Origin: Hybos culiciformis
Lineage: Eukaryota; Arthropoda; Insecta; Diptera; Hybotidae
NCBI GenBank assembly: GCA_964007475.1
Contig: OZ023273.1
Location: 116,731,812 to 116,795,811, forward strand
Direction of reading: 5' to 3'
Length of the DNA stretch: 64,000 nt
In this document: positions 35,756 to 46,017 of the stretch, piece by piece
Numbering within the stretch: the stretch's first letter is position 1
Layout: each line of letters begins with the position of its first letter
Translations under genes and position numbers: made by a program
The notes under the pieces: model-generated
What the model saw: the letters and a program-made list of their open reading frames with translations, nothing else
What the model was told of the DNA's origin: nothing
Databases searched by the model: none

Positions 35756-36050
35756 CGCCCTCACTTCCACCCTCACTTCCGCCCTCTTTTCCGCCCTCAC
35801 TTCCGCCCTCACTTCCGCCCTCACTTCCGCCCTCACTTCCGCCCTCACTTCCGCCCTCACTTCCGCCCTCACTTCCGCCCTCACTTCCGCCCTCACTTCC
35901 GCCCTCACTTCCGCCCTCACTTCCGCCCTCACTTCCGACCTCACTTCCGACCTCACTTCCGACCTCACTTCCGACCTCACTTCCGACCTCACTTCCGTCC
36001 TCACTTCCGACCTCACTTCCGACCTCACTTCCGACCTCGCTTCCGACCCA
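35756..36050. repeat. 12-bp minisatellite CTTCCGCCCTCA, block A
   Basis: About 24 units. The left part is CCGCCCTCACTT; the right part switches to CCGACCTCACTT. The linker between the two minisatellites (about 35,630-35,755) and the segment after this one share AATTTTTATT, ACCGG(A/C)GCTAC, TTTTGAAAAAAA and ATATTTTGAGC, a higher-order repeat of about 100 bp. Confidence 0.95.
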
Positions 36051-36091
36051 CTTCGGCAGGTAATTTTTATTTCACCGGCGCTACTCTAACC

Positions 36092-36868
36092 TAGGGTTGC
36101 CAGAAGTCCCGGTTTTCCGGGATTGTCCCGGTTTTCATGTCGTTTCGTGACGTCTCGAAAAAGGTTCTCGGGACGCTCAATTGTCCCGGTTTAACATTTT
36201 TGATCAAAAAAAAATTAATAAATTTATAAAAAATGTGCCACTTTGTTCAGGTTATGTTACGCTTTGCTTTCATTTTTCTAATTCTCGATCCTACATTACA
36301 TCAGTCCAGCCTATAAAGATATTGCAGGGTAGTATTTGTTTATACATTTTTGTTTTTGTTTATTTAGCTGCAAGACTTGGCTGGAATTGGGCTGGTACCA
36401 ATTTTTGTTAGTTAGCATATTTTATTTATAAAATTTGGTTTACTAATTTCATTTTATATATTATTAGATTTATTTTATACCTTCAAGTTCAAGCATGCCA
36501 AAGAGAAAGTGCCAATTTCTAGAAAAATGTACTACTAAAATGTACTACAGAAGCGTATTGTAGACATTGCAATTCAAGTTTTAGTATAAGTCATGGTTTA
36601 TCCGACATTAAAAATCACATTCAAAGTCAAAAACACAAATCTGCAGTTGCTTCGGCAAGTAAATGAAATGAATATTTATATTTTTTGTTCCTAATTTGAG
36701 TTATTAATTTTAAGATATTATTTAATTACGTACTTGATCTTGTTACCATTATTACGGTCCTTTTTTTTTATATTTATATTAAATAAAATATTTTTTTAAT
36801 AAATTTTATTAATTTTGTAAAAAATTCTTTTTGTCCCGGTTTGTAGTGGGGAAAATCAGGTAACCCTA
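36092..36868. mobile_element. hAT-like element present only in block A
   Basis: Ends TAGGGTTGCC and GGTAACCCTA, flanked by TCTAACC (36085-36091 and 36869-36875). GTCCCGGTTT occurs in both subterminal regions. Block B has an uninterrupted equivalent near 51,285-51,350, so this inserted after the duplication or was lost from B. It contains a decayed zinc-finger exon (36495-36666). Confidence 0.83.
36495..36666 (+). pseudogene. Decayed zinc-finger N-terminus of a hAT transposase
   Basis: An ATG at 36495 starts MPKRKCQFLEK and soon hits a stop. In a shifted frame AYCRHCNSSFSISHG and LSDIKNHIQSQKH follow, then a stop at 36664-36666. The C-x2-C ... H-x5-H spacing is the BED/TTF-like finger used by hAT transposases to bind DNA. 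The rest of the transposase is gone. Confidence 0.65.
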
Positions 36869-37288
36869 TCTAACCGTAAGTCCCTACCGAAATTTTTGTT
36901 CAGATAATCTTTATTTCATCAGATCTTCCTATTTTGAAAAAAAAAATTTAATTTTAAATAATTTGTAATCGGAAGATTTTTAAAAAATAATTTGAATTTA
37001 AATTTTTTACGCCAAAGTATTTTGTTTTTATAAATAACAAATGATTATTGAGTGGACCATTCATTTTTTTGAGTATTCAAACGGAACAGCATGTCGTTGT
37101 TTTCGAACTCGAATTTCGAGTGAGTATAATAATTTTTACCCCCTACAGAATTACTCATTAATACAACGCGCCTAAAGAAGTATTAACTTCAAAAATATTT
37201 CAGTTTTCGGCTAACGTAACTATACTAGAAATCTCAAATTGATAATAAAATAAATACCTTACGAAATTTATTCTCTCACTGACATCTC

Positions 37289-37298
37289 TATATAAAAG
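37289..37298 (+). promoter_or_regulatory. TATA box of the candidate 79-aa peptide gene, block A
   Basis: TATATAAAAG, 68 bp before the ATG at 37366. The distance suits a short 5'UTR of about 40 nt. The same sequence is at 51759-51768 in block B. An inverted relative, CTTTTATATAGAG, lies at about 38,508. Confidence 0.55.
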
Positions 37299-37365
37299 AC
37301 GAAACATCAAATTTGTCTTTGTATTAAGGTCGAATAAGCTTTTCATACAAAAATCAATTTTTTGG

Positions 37366-37817
37366 ATGAAAAATTTATTTTTATTTTTAAAAACCTTTTT
37401 TTTTTATACGATTAACAAGGATTATCCATTTGACATGTAAGTATAAATTATTAATATTTTTATAATTTTTAATTAAAAAAAAATAGCCAAAAATATTACG
37501 GAATATGCGAAAAATTCGTAATATTTTTGGCAATACAAAAAAAGAGTATTTTAAAACCATTTGATAGGGGTGGACCGCTGTCCAAATTTTTTTTTTACAG
37601 GCAAAATAAGGCGAGCAGTCGAAAATTAAGATATAATGGAAAAAATGAATTAAATTTGGACTACCCAAAAGGTAAAATTTAAATAAGTTCTTATTAAATC
37701 CAAATGTTAAATTTTACAGCAAAGAAGTATGTTCGAAAACGAGTGTGCTGTGTGCTTGGATGTGGGTCCAATTCCGCACAGTACCAAAGGGAATATAACC
37801 GAAAAGTTCCAACATAA
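37366..37817 (+). CDS. Candidate three-exon 79-aa secreted peptide, copy A
   Basis: Exons 37366-37436, 37601-37671 and 37720-37817 join with GT-AG introns of 164 and 48 bp. All phases fit (2, then 1) and total 240 nt. Exon 1 encodes MKNLFLFLKTFFFYTINK, a hydrophobic start that could be a signal peptide. The middle exon is polar and basic. The last exon encodes KKYVRKRVCCVLGCGSNSA and ends with a TAA. A TATA box lies 68 bp upstream. Exon sequence is identical in the block B copy, while introns carry substitutions and a 3-bp indel. I do not recognise a family. The three clustered cysteines suggest a small secreted peptide. Alternatives: CCVLGCGSN also resembles the start of a THAP zinc finger, so the last exon could be a transposon fragment; chance open frames are also possible in A/T-rich DNA. 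Transcript data would decide. Confidence 0.5.
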
Positions 37818-37961
37818 TAATAAGTCGTGCAATTTTCTAAATGAAAGTTTATTCTCCACATTTAGTCTTAACATATTTTTTAATGTTACGTTTTTTTTCG
37901 TTTTTTAAAATATTGTTGATATTCTTTGAAATTATTAGGTAAGTTTAGTATAAGTTTAAAA

Positions 37962-38107
37962 GTGAAAACACAATTGGGGGGACAACGACGGCGACAGCGA
38001 TTTTTCATATAAAAAAGTCGCCTCAATTGTTTCATTCTCATACAAATATATGGTTTTTGACAGTCGCTATCGCTGTCGTTACGCTGTCGCCCCAATTGTG
38101 TTTTCAC
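37962..38107. mobile_element. 146-bp foldback MITE, block A
   Basis: GTGAAAACACAATTGGGG is mirrored by CCCCAATTGTGTTTTCAC. CGACGGCGACAGCGA and TCGCTATCGCTGTCG lie nearer the centre. It is present at the same place in block B (52435-52580), so it predates the duplication. Confidence 0.8.
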
Positions 38108-39550
38108 CATAATTCTGATTAATTTTGTGAATTTGAATAAAATTTTATTTTCATTGTTTAAATGTTGTTGTATTCATAATTGGTCATTTTGAAGGTCATT
38201 TTGAAGGTAATTGGTCATTTTGAAGGTTTTTTTATTATTATTTTTGATACTTAGGCCTGTCGAACTTTCACTATCGAAATTACAAAGCCGCCAATCTATC
38301 GCTGATGCTTTAAGTTTAATTAGTTTACCTTCTTACTTTGATTGTAAATGATAGGTATTTCTGTTTTTAAAATTATTTATATTTTTCATATTATAAAATT
38401 TCTAACTTATACAATTTTTTTTTTTTAAATGTAATAAGTTTTTTTCCTACAGAGTACATTTATTTTGGTCGAATCATTTGACAGATAAAAATTTCTATGT
38501 GTAGTCTTTTATATAGAGAAGTCAGTCAGTCTCTTTACCAAAATTACATCTTACTTTAAACAGAAATTTGTTTGTGAACTTTTATATTTTACTTATATAG
38601 AAGTGACTTTTTTTTTAATGAGTGCTTTGTTTTTTTTCGCACATTACTTCTGCGTAAAACAGAGCAAAAATAAAGACTATATCCGTATACAAACACAAAA
38701 ATTATTAGAAGTGTTCTGCGAATGTGATTTATTTTGAAAAATAAATAGAAGTTCGGTAAACTTCTGTTTACACTTGTGGGATTTTTTTTAAACCCTGATT
38801 TATTTAAATAAAAGAACATAAATAAAAGAAAGATAAAGAATTTGAAACTTTAAACATAACGTATTTTTTTGTTTCCGTTTTTGTTCTTCAAAATTCATAA
38901 GGTTCTTCATATCCAATTGGAACAATCGAGGCAAAATCGGTAAATTTGATTTAACATCGATCTTGAAAAAATTATTTAAAAAGACTTAAGTTCAAATCAT
39001 GAATAAAAATTACTGAATTTAAATAGGATACAATTAAAAAAATACCTATCACAATTGTACATCTATATACATACATTATAATTATACAACTACCTCTAAT
39101 TTTCACGAACTGTAGAACATTCCAGAAGTTTAATAGTTTAATATTTTATTGAGATTAACATTAAGTAATCTTAACATAAATTGAGTACAAAAAGTAAAAA
39201 GTATCGTGAATACTTCTTGTTAAAAAAAAAAAAAATTTCAGAAACATGTTGCTAACAAAATAATAAGAACCCCATATCCTTTCCTTAAGAGAACTTCGTC
39301 GATTTACGTTTAGAATTTTAGATAAATTGTATAATAAAATTAGATTTTTGTACACATATAAATAAGTTGTACACTGCCATGTCAGTTATCATCAAACCTA
39401 TTTTTACAAAGAAAATAAAAATTTCGTGATTCGAGTCCGATTTTGGAAATCATTATTTTGATAATTATTTTCTTTTCGCATTTCATTTGAATTCTGCAGC
39501 GCTCATACTCCTGTACTGTACGATAGAAAAGTTTTTTTTACTTCGATAAT

Positions 39551-39770
39551 ATCATCGATTAAGAATACATAGATTCTTAGCTTCATACAACATTTTTTCA
39601 GCCTTTTTTGGTATTTTTATGTGAAGGTGTTAGTAAAACTAAATAAAATTCTTTGCATATATTGATAATTATCACGTATTTTATTTTGTTTTACTAAAAA
39701 ATTCACATAAAAATACCAAAAATAATGTTGTACAAAGCTAAGAATCTATGTATTCTTAATCAATGATAAT
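39551..39770. mobile_element. 220-bp foldback MITE
   Basis: GATTAAGAATACATAGATTC and TTGGTATTTTTATGTGAA on the left are mirrored by TTCACATAAAAATACCAA and GAATCTATGTATTCTTAATC on the right. It lies in the insert between the two halves of block A and has no counterpart in block B. Confidence 0.78.
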
Positions 39771-39838
39771 ATGTAGGATGAGGTGTCACCACAATATTAA
39801 TATTAATAACACACATAATACCTCAATTTTGTTTATAC

Positions 39839-40551
39839 CTAAAAAAACGGCCACCCAATCAACAAATTCCTGTCTGTTTTTAAAAGAAAGAAACAAACGC
39901 CGACCTTTGCAACCGTTTTCAGAACTGAATCACCGATACTGCCAACTGCATTCGCATGCCACTCATATTCAGCAATTACCTGTTGTTTTGCTACCTCGAA
40001 TGTGACATCTGCTTCATCACGTGCACCAAGCGCAGAAACCAACGTATCATAGGTCTCTGGTAAACTGCTTAGCAAAAATATTTTGCTCCATAATGTCGAT
40101 AATTGTGATTCACCGATGTCATTCAATTTCGTGAACAAATCTTGCATTCGGTTTATGTGTGCCTTTGCATCGCCGCCTTCTTCGAGCTTCAACGCACAAA
40201 TTGACGGCACCAAATACACTTTGTTTGCAAGCGTATTTTTCTCGTGGTAATTTTTCAATGCGTCCCATGTTTGCTTTGCTGTTTGTACTGAGCGAATGTG
40301 CGCCAATTGATCGTCTTCAATTGCTAAACCATTTGTACCTCTTGCTGTGTCATCACGTTCATCCCATTCGTCCATTGCCGCTTGATTTTGTATAACCCCG
40401 GACGTATTTTTAATACAGGCACTGGTTTTTGGCCGATAATCACCTTTTTCCACAAATTTTGCTTTCGCAGCAACAATTCCATTCTGAACTTCCAATTCGC
40501 ATAATTGTTGTCGTTTAACTTTGAAAATTTTTGCTTTGCCGCATCTGCCAT
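39839..40551 (-). pseudogene. Copia retrotransposon gag fragment
   Basis: An ATG at 40551 begins MADAAKQKFSKLNDNNYANW, the classic Copia gag start (FxGxNYxxWKxxM type). The frame is lost near 40,400 and continues in another frame with QTAKQTWDALKNYHEK, HINRMQDLFTKLNDIGE and LLSSLPETYDTLVSAL, the conserved UBN2/gag-polypeptide landmarks. It breaks off at 39839 before the CCHC knuckle. No LTR or pol is attached. It lies in the junction between the two halves of block A; the corresponding junction of block B carries a Copia pol fragment. Confidence 0.88.
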
Positions 40552-40599
40552 TTTCTACACGAAAAATTGTGTCTCCTTTTTGATTCACTTTATATTCTG

Positions 40600-40841
40600 C
40601 TTTTCTTTATTCTTGTTTAATTCCACACACTGGGCCAGGAAGGTATCAGATGGGACGGGCAGAAAAAAAGGCAGATTTGAGGGTTAGAAAGAAGGGGTAG
40701 ATGGGAGCAGCAGAAAGAAGGGGTAGAATAGATAGAAGAAGGAAAGGTGCAGAAGGGCGGATGCAGAAGGGAGGGGCAGAAGGAGTTTTCTTTAAATTAA
40801 TGTTATCAAGAGCGTAGCGGAGCACGCCGGGTCAGCTAGTA
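40600..40841. mobile_element. Purine-rich repeat ending in a Helitron-like 3' terminus
   Basis: An imperfect array of AGAAAGAAGGGGTAGA/GCAGAAGGGAGGGG units runs to about 40,785. The segment then ends GCGTAGCGGAGCACGCCGGG followed by TCAGCTAGT. A short GC hairpin before CTAG-T is typical of Helitron 3' ends in insects. No 5' end was found, so this may be a fragment. Confidence 0.4.
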
Positions 40842-40972
40842 AAATATAAATTAAAATAAACGAGTAATAATTAATTAAAAAAAATGTTTATACATCTATT
40901 TAAAATATTTGTGCACATACCCTTTTTTATTACAATTATTTACTAGTAATTTTTAAAAATTTTCATTATTAT

Positions 40973-42085
40973 TAGGGTTGCCGAATCGTGTGTAATTACT
41001 AAAAAAAATATAATTTTGAACCCTCCTTGAGTAATTTTTCAGTATTTTAAGTGCATAAATTTAAGTGCATAAAAAAGAAAACAAAATATAGGTAAATGTT
41101 ATATAATTGAATTGCATTTTATAAAAAAAAAATTTAATTTAATATAGCACCATTGCAAAATTTTTATTTAAATATGACAGAACCATTTAAATAAACAAAT
41201 GGGTAATTCTATCCTTTAAACAAAAATGCTGCATAATATAAACGAGCCAGCAGTATAATATAAACGAAACTGTGTTCGTAATACGAAAATGGTAAATTTA
41301 TGTTTTCCTTTTCGGGTATTTATTATCTCATTCGGTTTAAATTACAACAATTTTTAAAAATTTGTTTCAACTTTAAAAATAATCAGTAAAAAACGTACCT
41401 TTGGGTACGTTTTCACAAATTTCGGGTATAACGTACATTATAATTTTGTAAGCCAAAACAACGGTACGTTTAAATAACGTACACCTGGCAAGCCTAGCTG
41501 TAGATTATATGTAAACAAAACACCGAACATAAAGGTGCATAGAGAAAAACACTGTAACAACACTACATATGAGTAAATCTTAATTTAGCCTACTCAAGTT
41601 TATGAATAAACATTCAACGCGTCTAAAAGCACCTTAACTTATGCCTTGGACAGACTATGGGTTGAGTAATTTTTACAAATATTTCGTGAGGCAATATGTA
41701 GAAGCTATTAATGTTCACTGGGGTATCATTTTTGACGTTGAATTTGAAAATTTTATGTCGTATTTATTTGTAAACAAATGAAAAAAAAGTTTGTTATTGT
41801 TTTTTATTTTGAATTTGAATTGAATTTGTAGGAATATTGTGTTGTTTACTTTTGTATTTAAACTTGAGAAAAAAAATATGCAATTCTGTAATTCTTACTG
41901 TAAGATTATTTTTTATACGAAAGAATTTTGTTTTGATTAATAAAAATCAACAATCAGAACAAAAATTGTGGATTAATCTAATTTTTAGATTTTTCGACAA
42001 AATTTTTTTTTTAGTATTTTACCTCGAATTTGAGTATTTTCAATTTTTTTTTGGGTAATTTAACAAATTTCATTTGGCAACCCTG
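40973..42085. mobile_element. hAT-like element with AGGGTTGCC ends
   Basis: Left end TAGGGTTGCCGAAT and right end ATTTGGCAACCCTG. The flanks ATTATTAT and AATATTAT differ at one of eight positions. The terminus resembles that of the 36092-36868 element. Block B holds only the right part of this element (from 56025 to 56428), cut by the Copia fragment, so it predates the duplication. Confidence 0.65.
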
Positions 42086-42649
42086 AATATTATATTTATT
42101 TCTGTCAAAAATAAGAAAATTTATTCAAAACTGTACTGTACGTACATTGTAACATTTCAAATAATTTCCAATACCAAAGTAATTGTATTTGAAAAGTACT
42201 GAATACTTTTTCAAAAAAGTAATTGGATTTGATAAAGTACTGAATACAAAGTAATTGTATTTGAAAAGTACTGAATACTTTTTTGGAAAAGTAATTGGAT
42301 TTGAAAAAGTACTGAATACATAGTAATTGTATTTGAAAAGTACTGAAATATCAGTAGTATTATTTATAATTATTTTTTCTTATCGCTGCAGCTAAATTCG
42401 GTAGAAAAATAGCTAAAATAAAAATTATCTTCCATATGGTTAAAGAATACCAGGTACTATTATCACTCAAATGAATAAAATTACAAAAAAAAAAAGTGAG
42501 GGTGCAAATTATGGGGCAAAAAATTAATAAATATAAATGTGCTATTTGATTACCCAATCCTTTACAATGTGAACTTTTTTTTACTATTTCTGCATATATG
42601 TATATAATATAATATTATATTTTAATAATAATATTATAACATATGTATA

Positions 42650-45600
42650 ACTGGGTAGTTCCACGGAAACAGGCGGAAAACTAAATAAAAAATGTAAAAA
42701 AAAAAATTATTTTTGAGACTTAAATCAGTATTTGTTAGATGTTTGAGATAATTTCGAACTTATTCTCAAAGGGGACACCGAATTTTTGGAATTTTTCGAT
42801 TTTTCAAGAATTTGTACCGAAAAGTCATTCCCGTGTAAGCAAACCAATCACGGGAATGACACCACGGTAATGACAAAAAAGATGTTTTTCCTTAATTTAT
42901 TGGAAAAATTTCGAAATATTTAAAATTCTTAGTTAAATTAAAACAAAAAAACAGCGAAATCTAAATAAAATTGATTAAAAAATTTTTTTTAATATTTCAA
43001 TTAAAAAAACACTTACCACGGTAATGACAAAATAGGTGAGAAAATTTTGAAATAACTGTTCACTACCGGTTTATTTTACTCGATTTAAATATCACAACTA
43101 ATAATATCAAGAAAAAATGTATTTACTTATAGCTTGTTTACACTTAGCTAATTTAACTTGTTCGGACAACGAACATGTTCTGTTGGTGTTTTTGATGTTG
43201 TTTTTTCATAGTAAAAAATTAAAACAGAAACACGTTCTTCAACATGTTTCTACAAAAACATGTTAATTTTCAGGGATGAATGAGTAATTTTTGAATAATA
43301 TTTTGTTAGGCAATATTTAGTATGCATTAATTTTTACTTGGTATGTCATTTTTGACTCTCAAATTTTATAAAGGTGGAGATACACTCAAGATAAATGACG
43401 CGCGAGTTCTTAACCTTGTCACAACTTCATATATTTTAACTTTTTGAGCGCATCAGTTCCTTTGAGCTTATCTACGGTATTATTTGAAATTCTTTATCTG
43501 ACAGAGCTAAACATGTTAACATATGAAAAACATCGTTTGAACGGTCGATTTTCCAAAGATGTTTAACTCCTTTCGAACATGTTAAATTAGCGAAGTGTGA
43601 ACAAGGCATTAGCCAACTGAAATCGTGATTTTAAATTATATTAATTGTATTAATTTTTTTTTCACGTAATTCACAAAAGGTTTGAAACTATTACTGACAC
43701 GGTAACACTAATAAAATAATAAAAAAAACAAAAGAGCTGTTATGGGACACCAGTTTGGAACGTAGTTCCTTAGCGTACATATAAGTAATTTTCATTTTTT
43801 ATCAATTCTACTTTTCCCAGTTTTCTCTAATTTTGCATTTTTTTCATTTAAAGAAACCTTTTTTAAGGAGCAATTTTAGACTGTTTTTTCGAATTTCGAA
43901 GATCTTTTTTGACATCGAAAATTCAAAAAGCTAAAACTAAGAGTCTGTTCACTTAGTAGTGATTATTGAAAAAATTGAAATCGGATTTAATATTCCAGAT
44001 TTTTTAATTTGTAAACGACACGATTTTACTGCTGTTATTTAAAAAAAATGAAATAATTTTGTCCTAAAGCCGTTCACAAATTCAATTTTACTTCTTAAAA
44101 TTCTGCAAAGGGAAATTTTAAATTTCCCATAACAAACTAAATTTGTAGGTGAATTCAAAAACTAAAATTGTATAGAAAAGAAAAAAGCGGCAAAAATGGG
44201 TAAGAAAATTCGGTCGGTCACGTATTATTATAAGTTTTTGATTTCAGTCAGCCAAATATTATTTTATAAGTAGTTGATTTTAGCAGATTATACAGAATGC
44301 AGAAAATTACGTCCTCAATTTAGAAATTAGTTTATCAATTTTCATACAATGTTCAATAAAAAACTATTACTATTTGCCGCGAGAGGGACTGTTTATTTGC
44401 CGCGAAAGGGACTGTTTACATTTTATCAAATCATATAAAATGCGACGGTGTCGACTCATTATTTAAACTTTAAAAAAATTAACAGGTATCGTTAATTTAC
44501 TTATACATTTTAATTTTTTGTTTTTGTTGTTTACAACACAAAAAAAAACAAATATCATAGCCAAAATGGCAAAGTATCGAAATATCTAACGCCGGCAGAT
44601 GACTTGACTTGCCTTGGTACCGAATAGCGCCTTTATATTGGCAAAATAATACTGACAAAATTATACAAGATTTTTATTAACATTGAAAATAGTATGAAAA
44701 TCTAAATTTTATTTGAACTATAAAATATTAATTAGTTAATAATAAAAAATTAATATTTACTAAATATTTTATTTTATAAATATTTTATAAATTGAAATAA
44801 AATTTAAGTTTATCAATTTTCATACAAAGTTCAATAAAAATACAAGAGCCGGCGGGACGTTTGATAGATGTGAAACATCGGAATTATTTTGTACAGATAA
44901 TATTGATAGATAACTTTGATAGAATTTTGGATTTTAATTTTATAAATTTCATTGGATGTTTACTATTCTTTTTGTTTTATTTCTATTAATTATTAATGCA
45001 AACCAAAGAACACAATATTTATTAAAATACCTAAAAAAATATAATAAAAATATAATAATTTTTTTTTACTTTTTTTTTTTGTTTATCATGTACCGACAGA
45101 GTCCGACGCGATCATATTTTTGGTCGCTGCGGCTTAGCAGCGATATTTTCAAAATTTTTTGGAACTGCTTCTAAAAAAAAATCATTGCTCGCTCAAAATC
45201 TATGATCGCGTCGGTGTGTGTACCGACACTTTGTACTGACACTAAAGTGTTCAAATTTTTAATAAATTTTTCCATAAGAGCGTAGAATAAGGAACTACGT
45301 TCCAAAAACCAATTAGAACCGTACTTTCTCAACTGTTTTTAAATTTTAGAGAGCCTTTCACATATTATTTTTTTAATAATAAAATTTGTGAAGTATTTAT
45401 TGAACATTAAAATAACGAATTTTAGTTTTGAATACGAAAAAATTACTTAGTAACAGCCACGGTAATGACAAAATCAGTCTTTATGCTGCAATTTTTGCTA
45501 ATAACAGTAAATATTTACATATTTTTTTTATTTGTCCTAAATGTTAATATTCATATAAAGTATTTTCAAGATTGGAATTTTTAATATTTATACAGTTTGC

Positions 45601-45651
45601 CCAAAAAAGTGTGGTAACATCGAATCGGCCCGTTTCCGTGGAACTACCCAA
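42650..45651. mobile_element. Tc1/mariner-like element with repeated GTCATTMCCG motifs, block A
   Basis: Left end CTGGGTAGTTCCACGGAAAC; right end GTTTCCGTGGAACTACCCA-ACTG, with TA on the outer sides. Inside, CCACGGTAATGACA or its close form CACGGGAATGACA recurs at about 42,825, 42,850, 42,865, 43,015 and 45,458, resembling the direct repeats that Tc1-type transposases bind. No transposase frame is seen. About half of the present length is the later insertion at 43733-45303. Confidence 0.65.
43733..45303. mobile_element. Dispersed element with GGAACGTAGTTCC ends, copy 2
   Basis: Starts AGAGCTGTTATGGGACACCA and GGAACGTAGTTCC, ends GGAACTACGTTCC. Block B reads straight through at about 58,040 (AAAAAAAACCAATTAGAACC), an exact empty site. 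It is related to 23183-24634. Near 45,090-45,220 it carries a small extra inverted pair, CCGACGCGATCAT/ATGATCGCGTCGG, that the other copy lacks. Confidence 0.8.
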
Positions 45652-45664
45652 CTGTAGTTAAAAT

Positions 45665-46017
45665 TCTAACATATAAAAATGAAAATCCTCTGTTTCTCTG
45701 TTCCTCTGTCCTCAATGACCGCTGGACCGATTTGGCTGGACCGATTTGGTTATAGGGTACTAGAAATTTTGATCCGAGGCCCCGGCGGGGGACCTTTCTT
45801 AGAAGCCGGTTGTGCAATTTAGGTATACTCCTATAAAATATAGTAGCGTTTGACCCGAAAAGCCTATTTAAAAAGCCGAGGTTTTGGGTTTCCGCGGAAG
45901 GGGCTATGTAACAAATTTTGGAATTCCGTTTTTTTTAGTGCACAAAATCTGGATTAAAGTGTTTTGATATTAATATAAGTTCGGTACTACCGTGCGAAGC
46001 CGGGTATTTCGTCCAGT
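45665..46017 (+). mobile_element. Non-autonomous Helitron-like element, block A
   Basis: The 5' side reads TCTAACATATAAAAATGAAA then CCTCTGTCC...ACCGCTGGACCGATTTGG, a layout common at Helitron 5' ends in insects. The 3' side is ACCGTGCGAAGCCGGGTATT then TCGTCCAGTT, a GC hairpin before a CTRR-like end, though the final CTAG is not exact. A 17-bp duplication of GCTGGACCGATTTGG occurs here but not in the block B copy. Confidence 0.5.

Larger units (their letters stand above)
34941..39399. repeat. Segmental duplication block A, left half
   Basis: Matches 49651-53804 at very high identity with small indels. The homology starts at AACACACGAAGCAGTCATAG and ends at GTCAGTTATCATCAAACCT. The main differences are a hAT insertion present only here (36092-36868), the length of the second minisatellite, and a roughly 60-bp indel near 38,765-38,830. 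It contains the candidate three-exon peptide gene at 37366-37817. Confidence 0.93.

Noticed and set aside
36181..36411. 76-codon plus-strand frame
   Set aside because: Lies in the subterminal region of the 36092-36868 hAT element, overlaps GTCCCGGTTT repeats and is absent from block B.
37720..37817. THAP zinc finger (CCVLGCGSN start)
   Set aside because: Only the first cysteine pair resembles THAP; no later C-x-x-H or AVPTIF-type features follow before the stop. Kept only as an alternative for the last exon.
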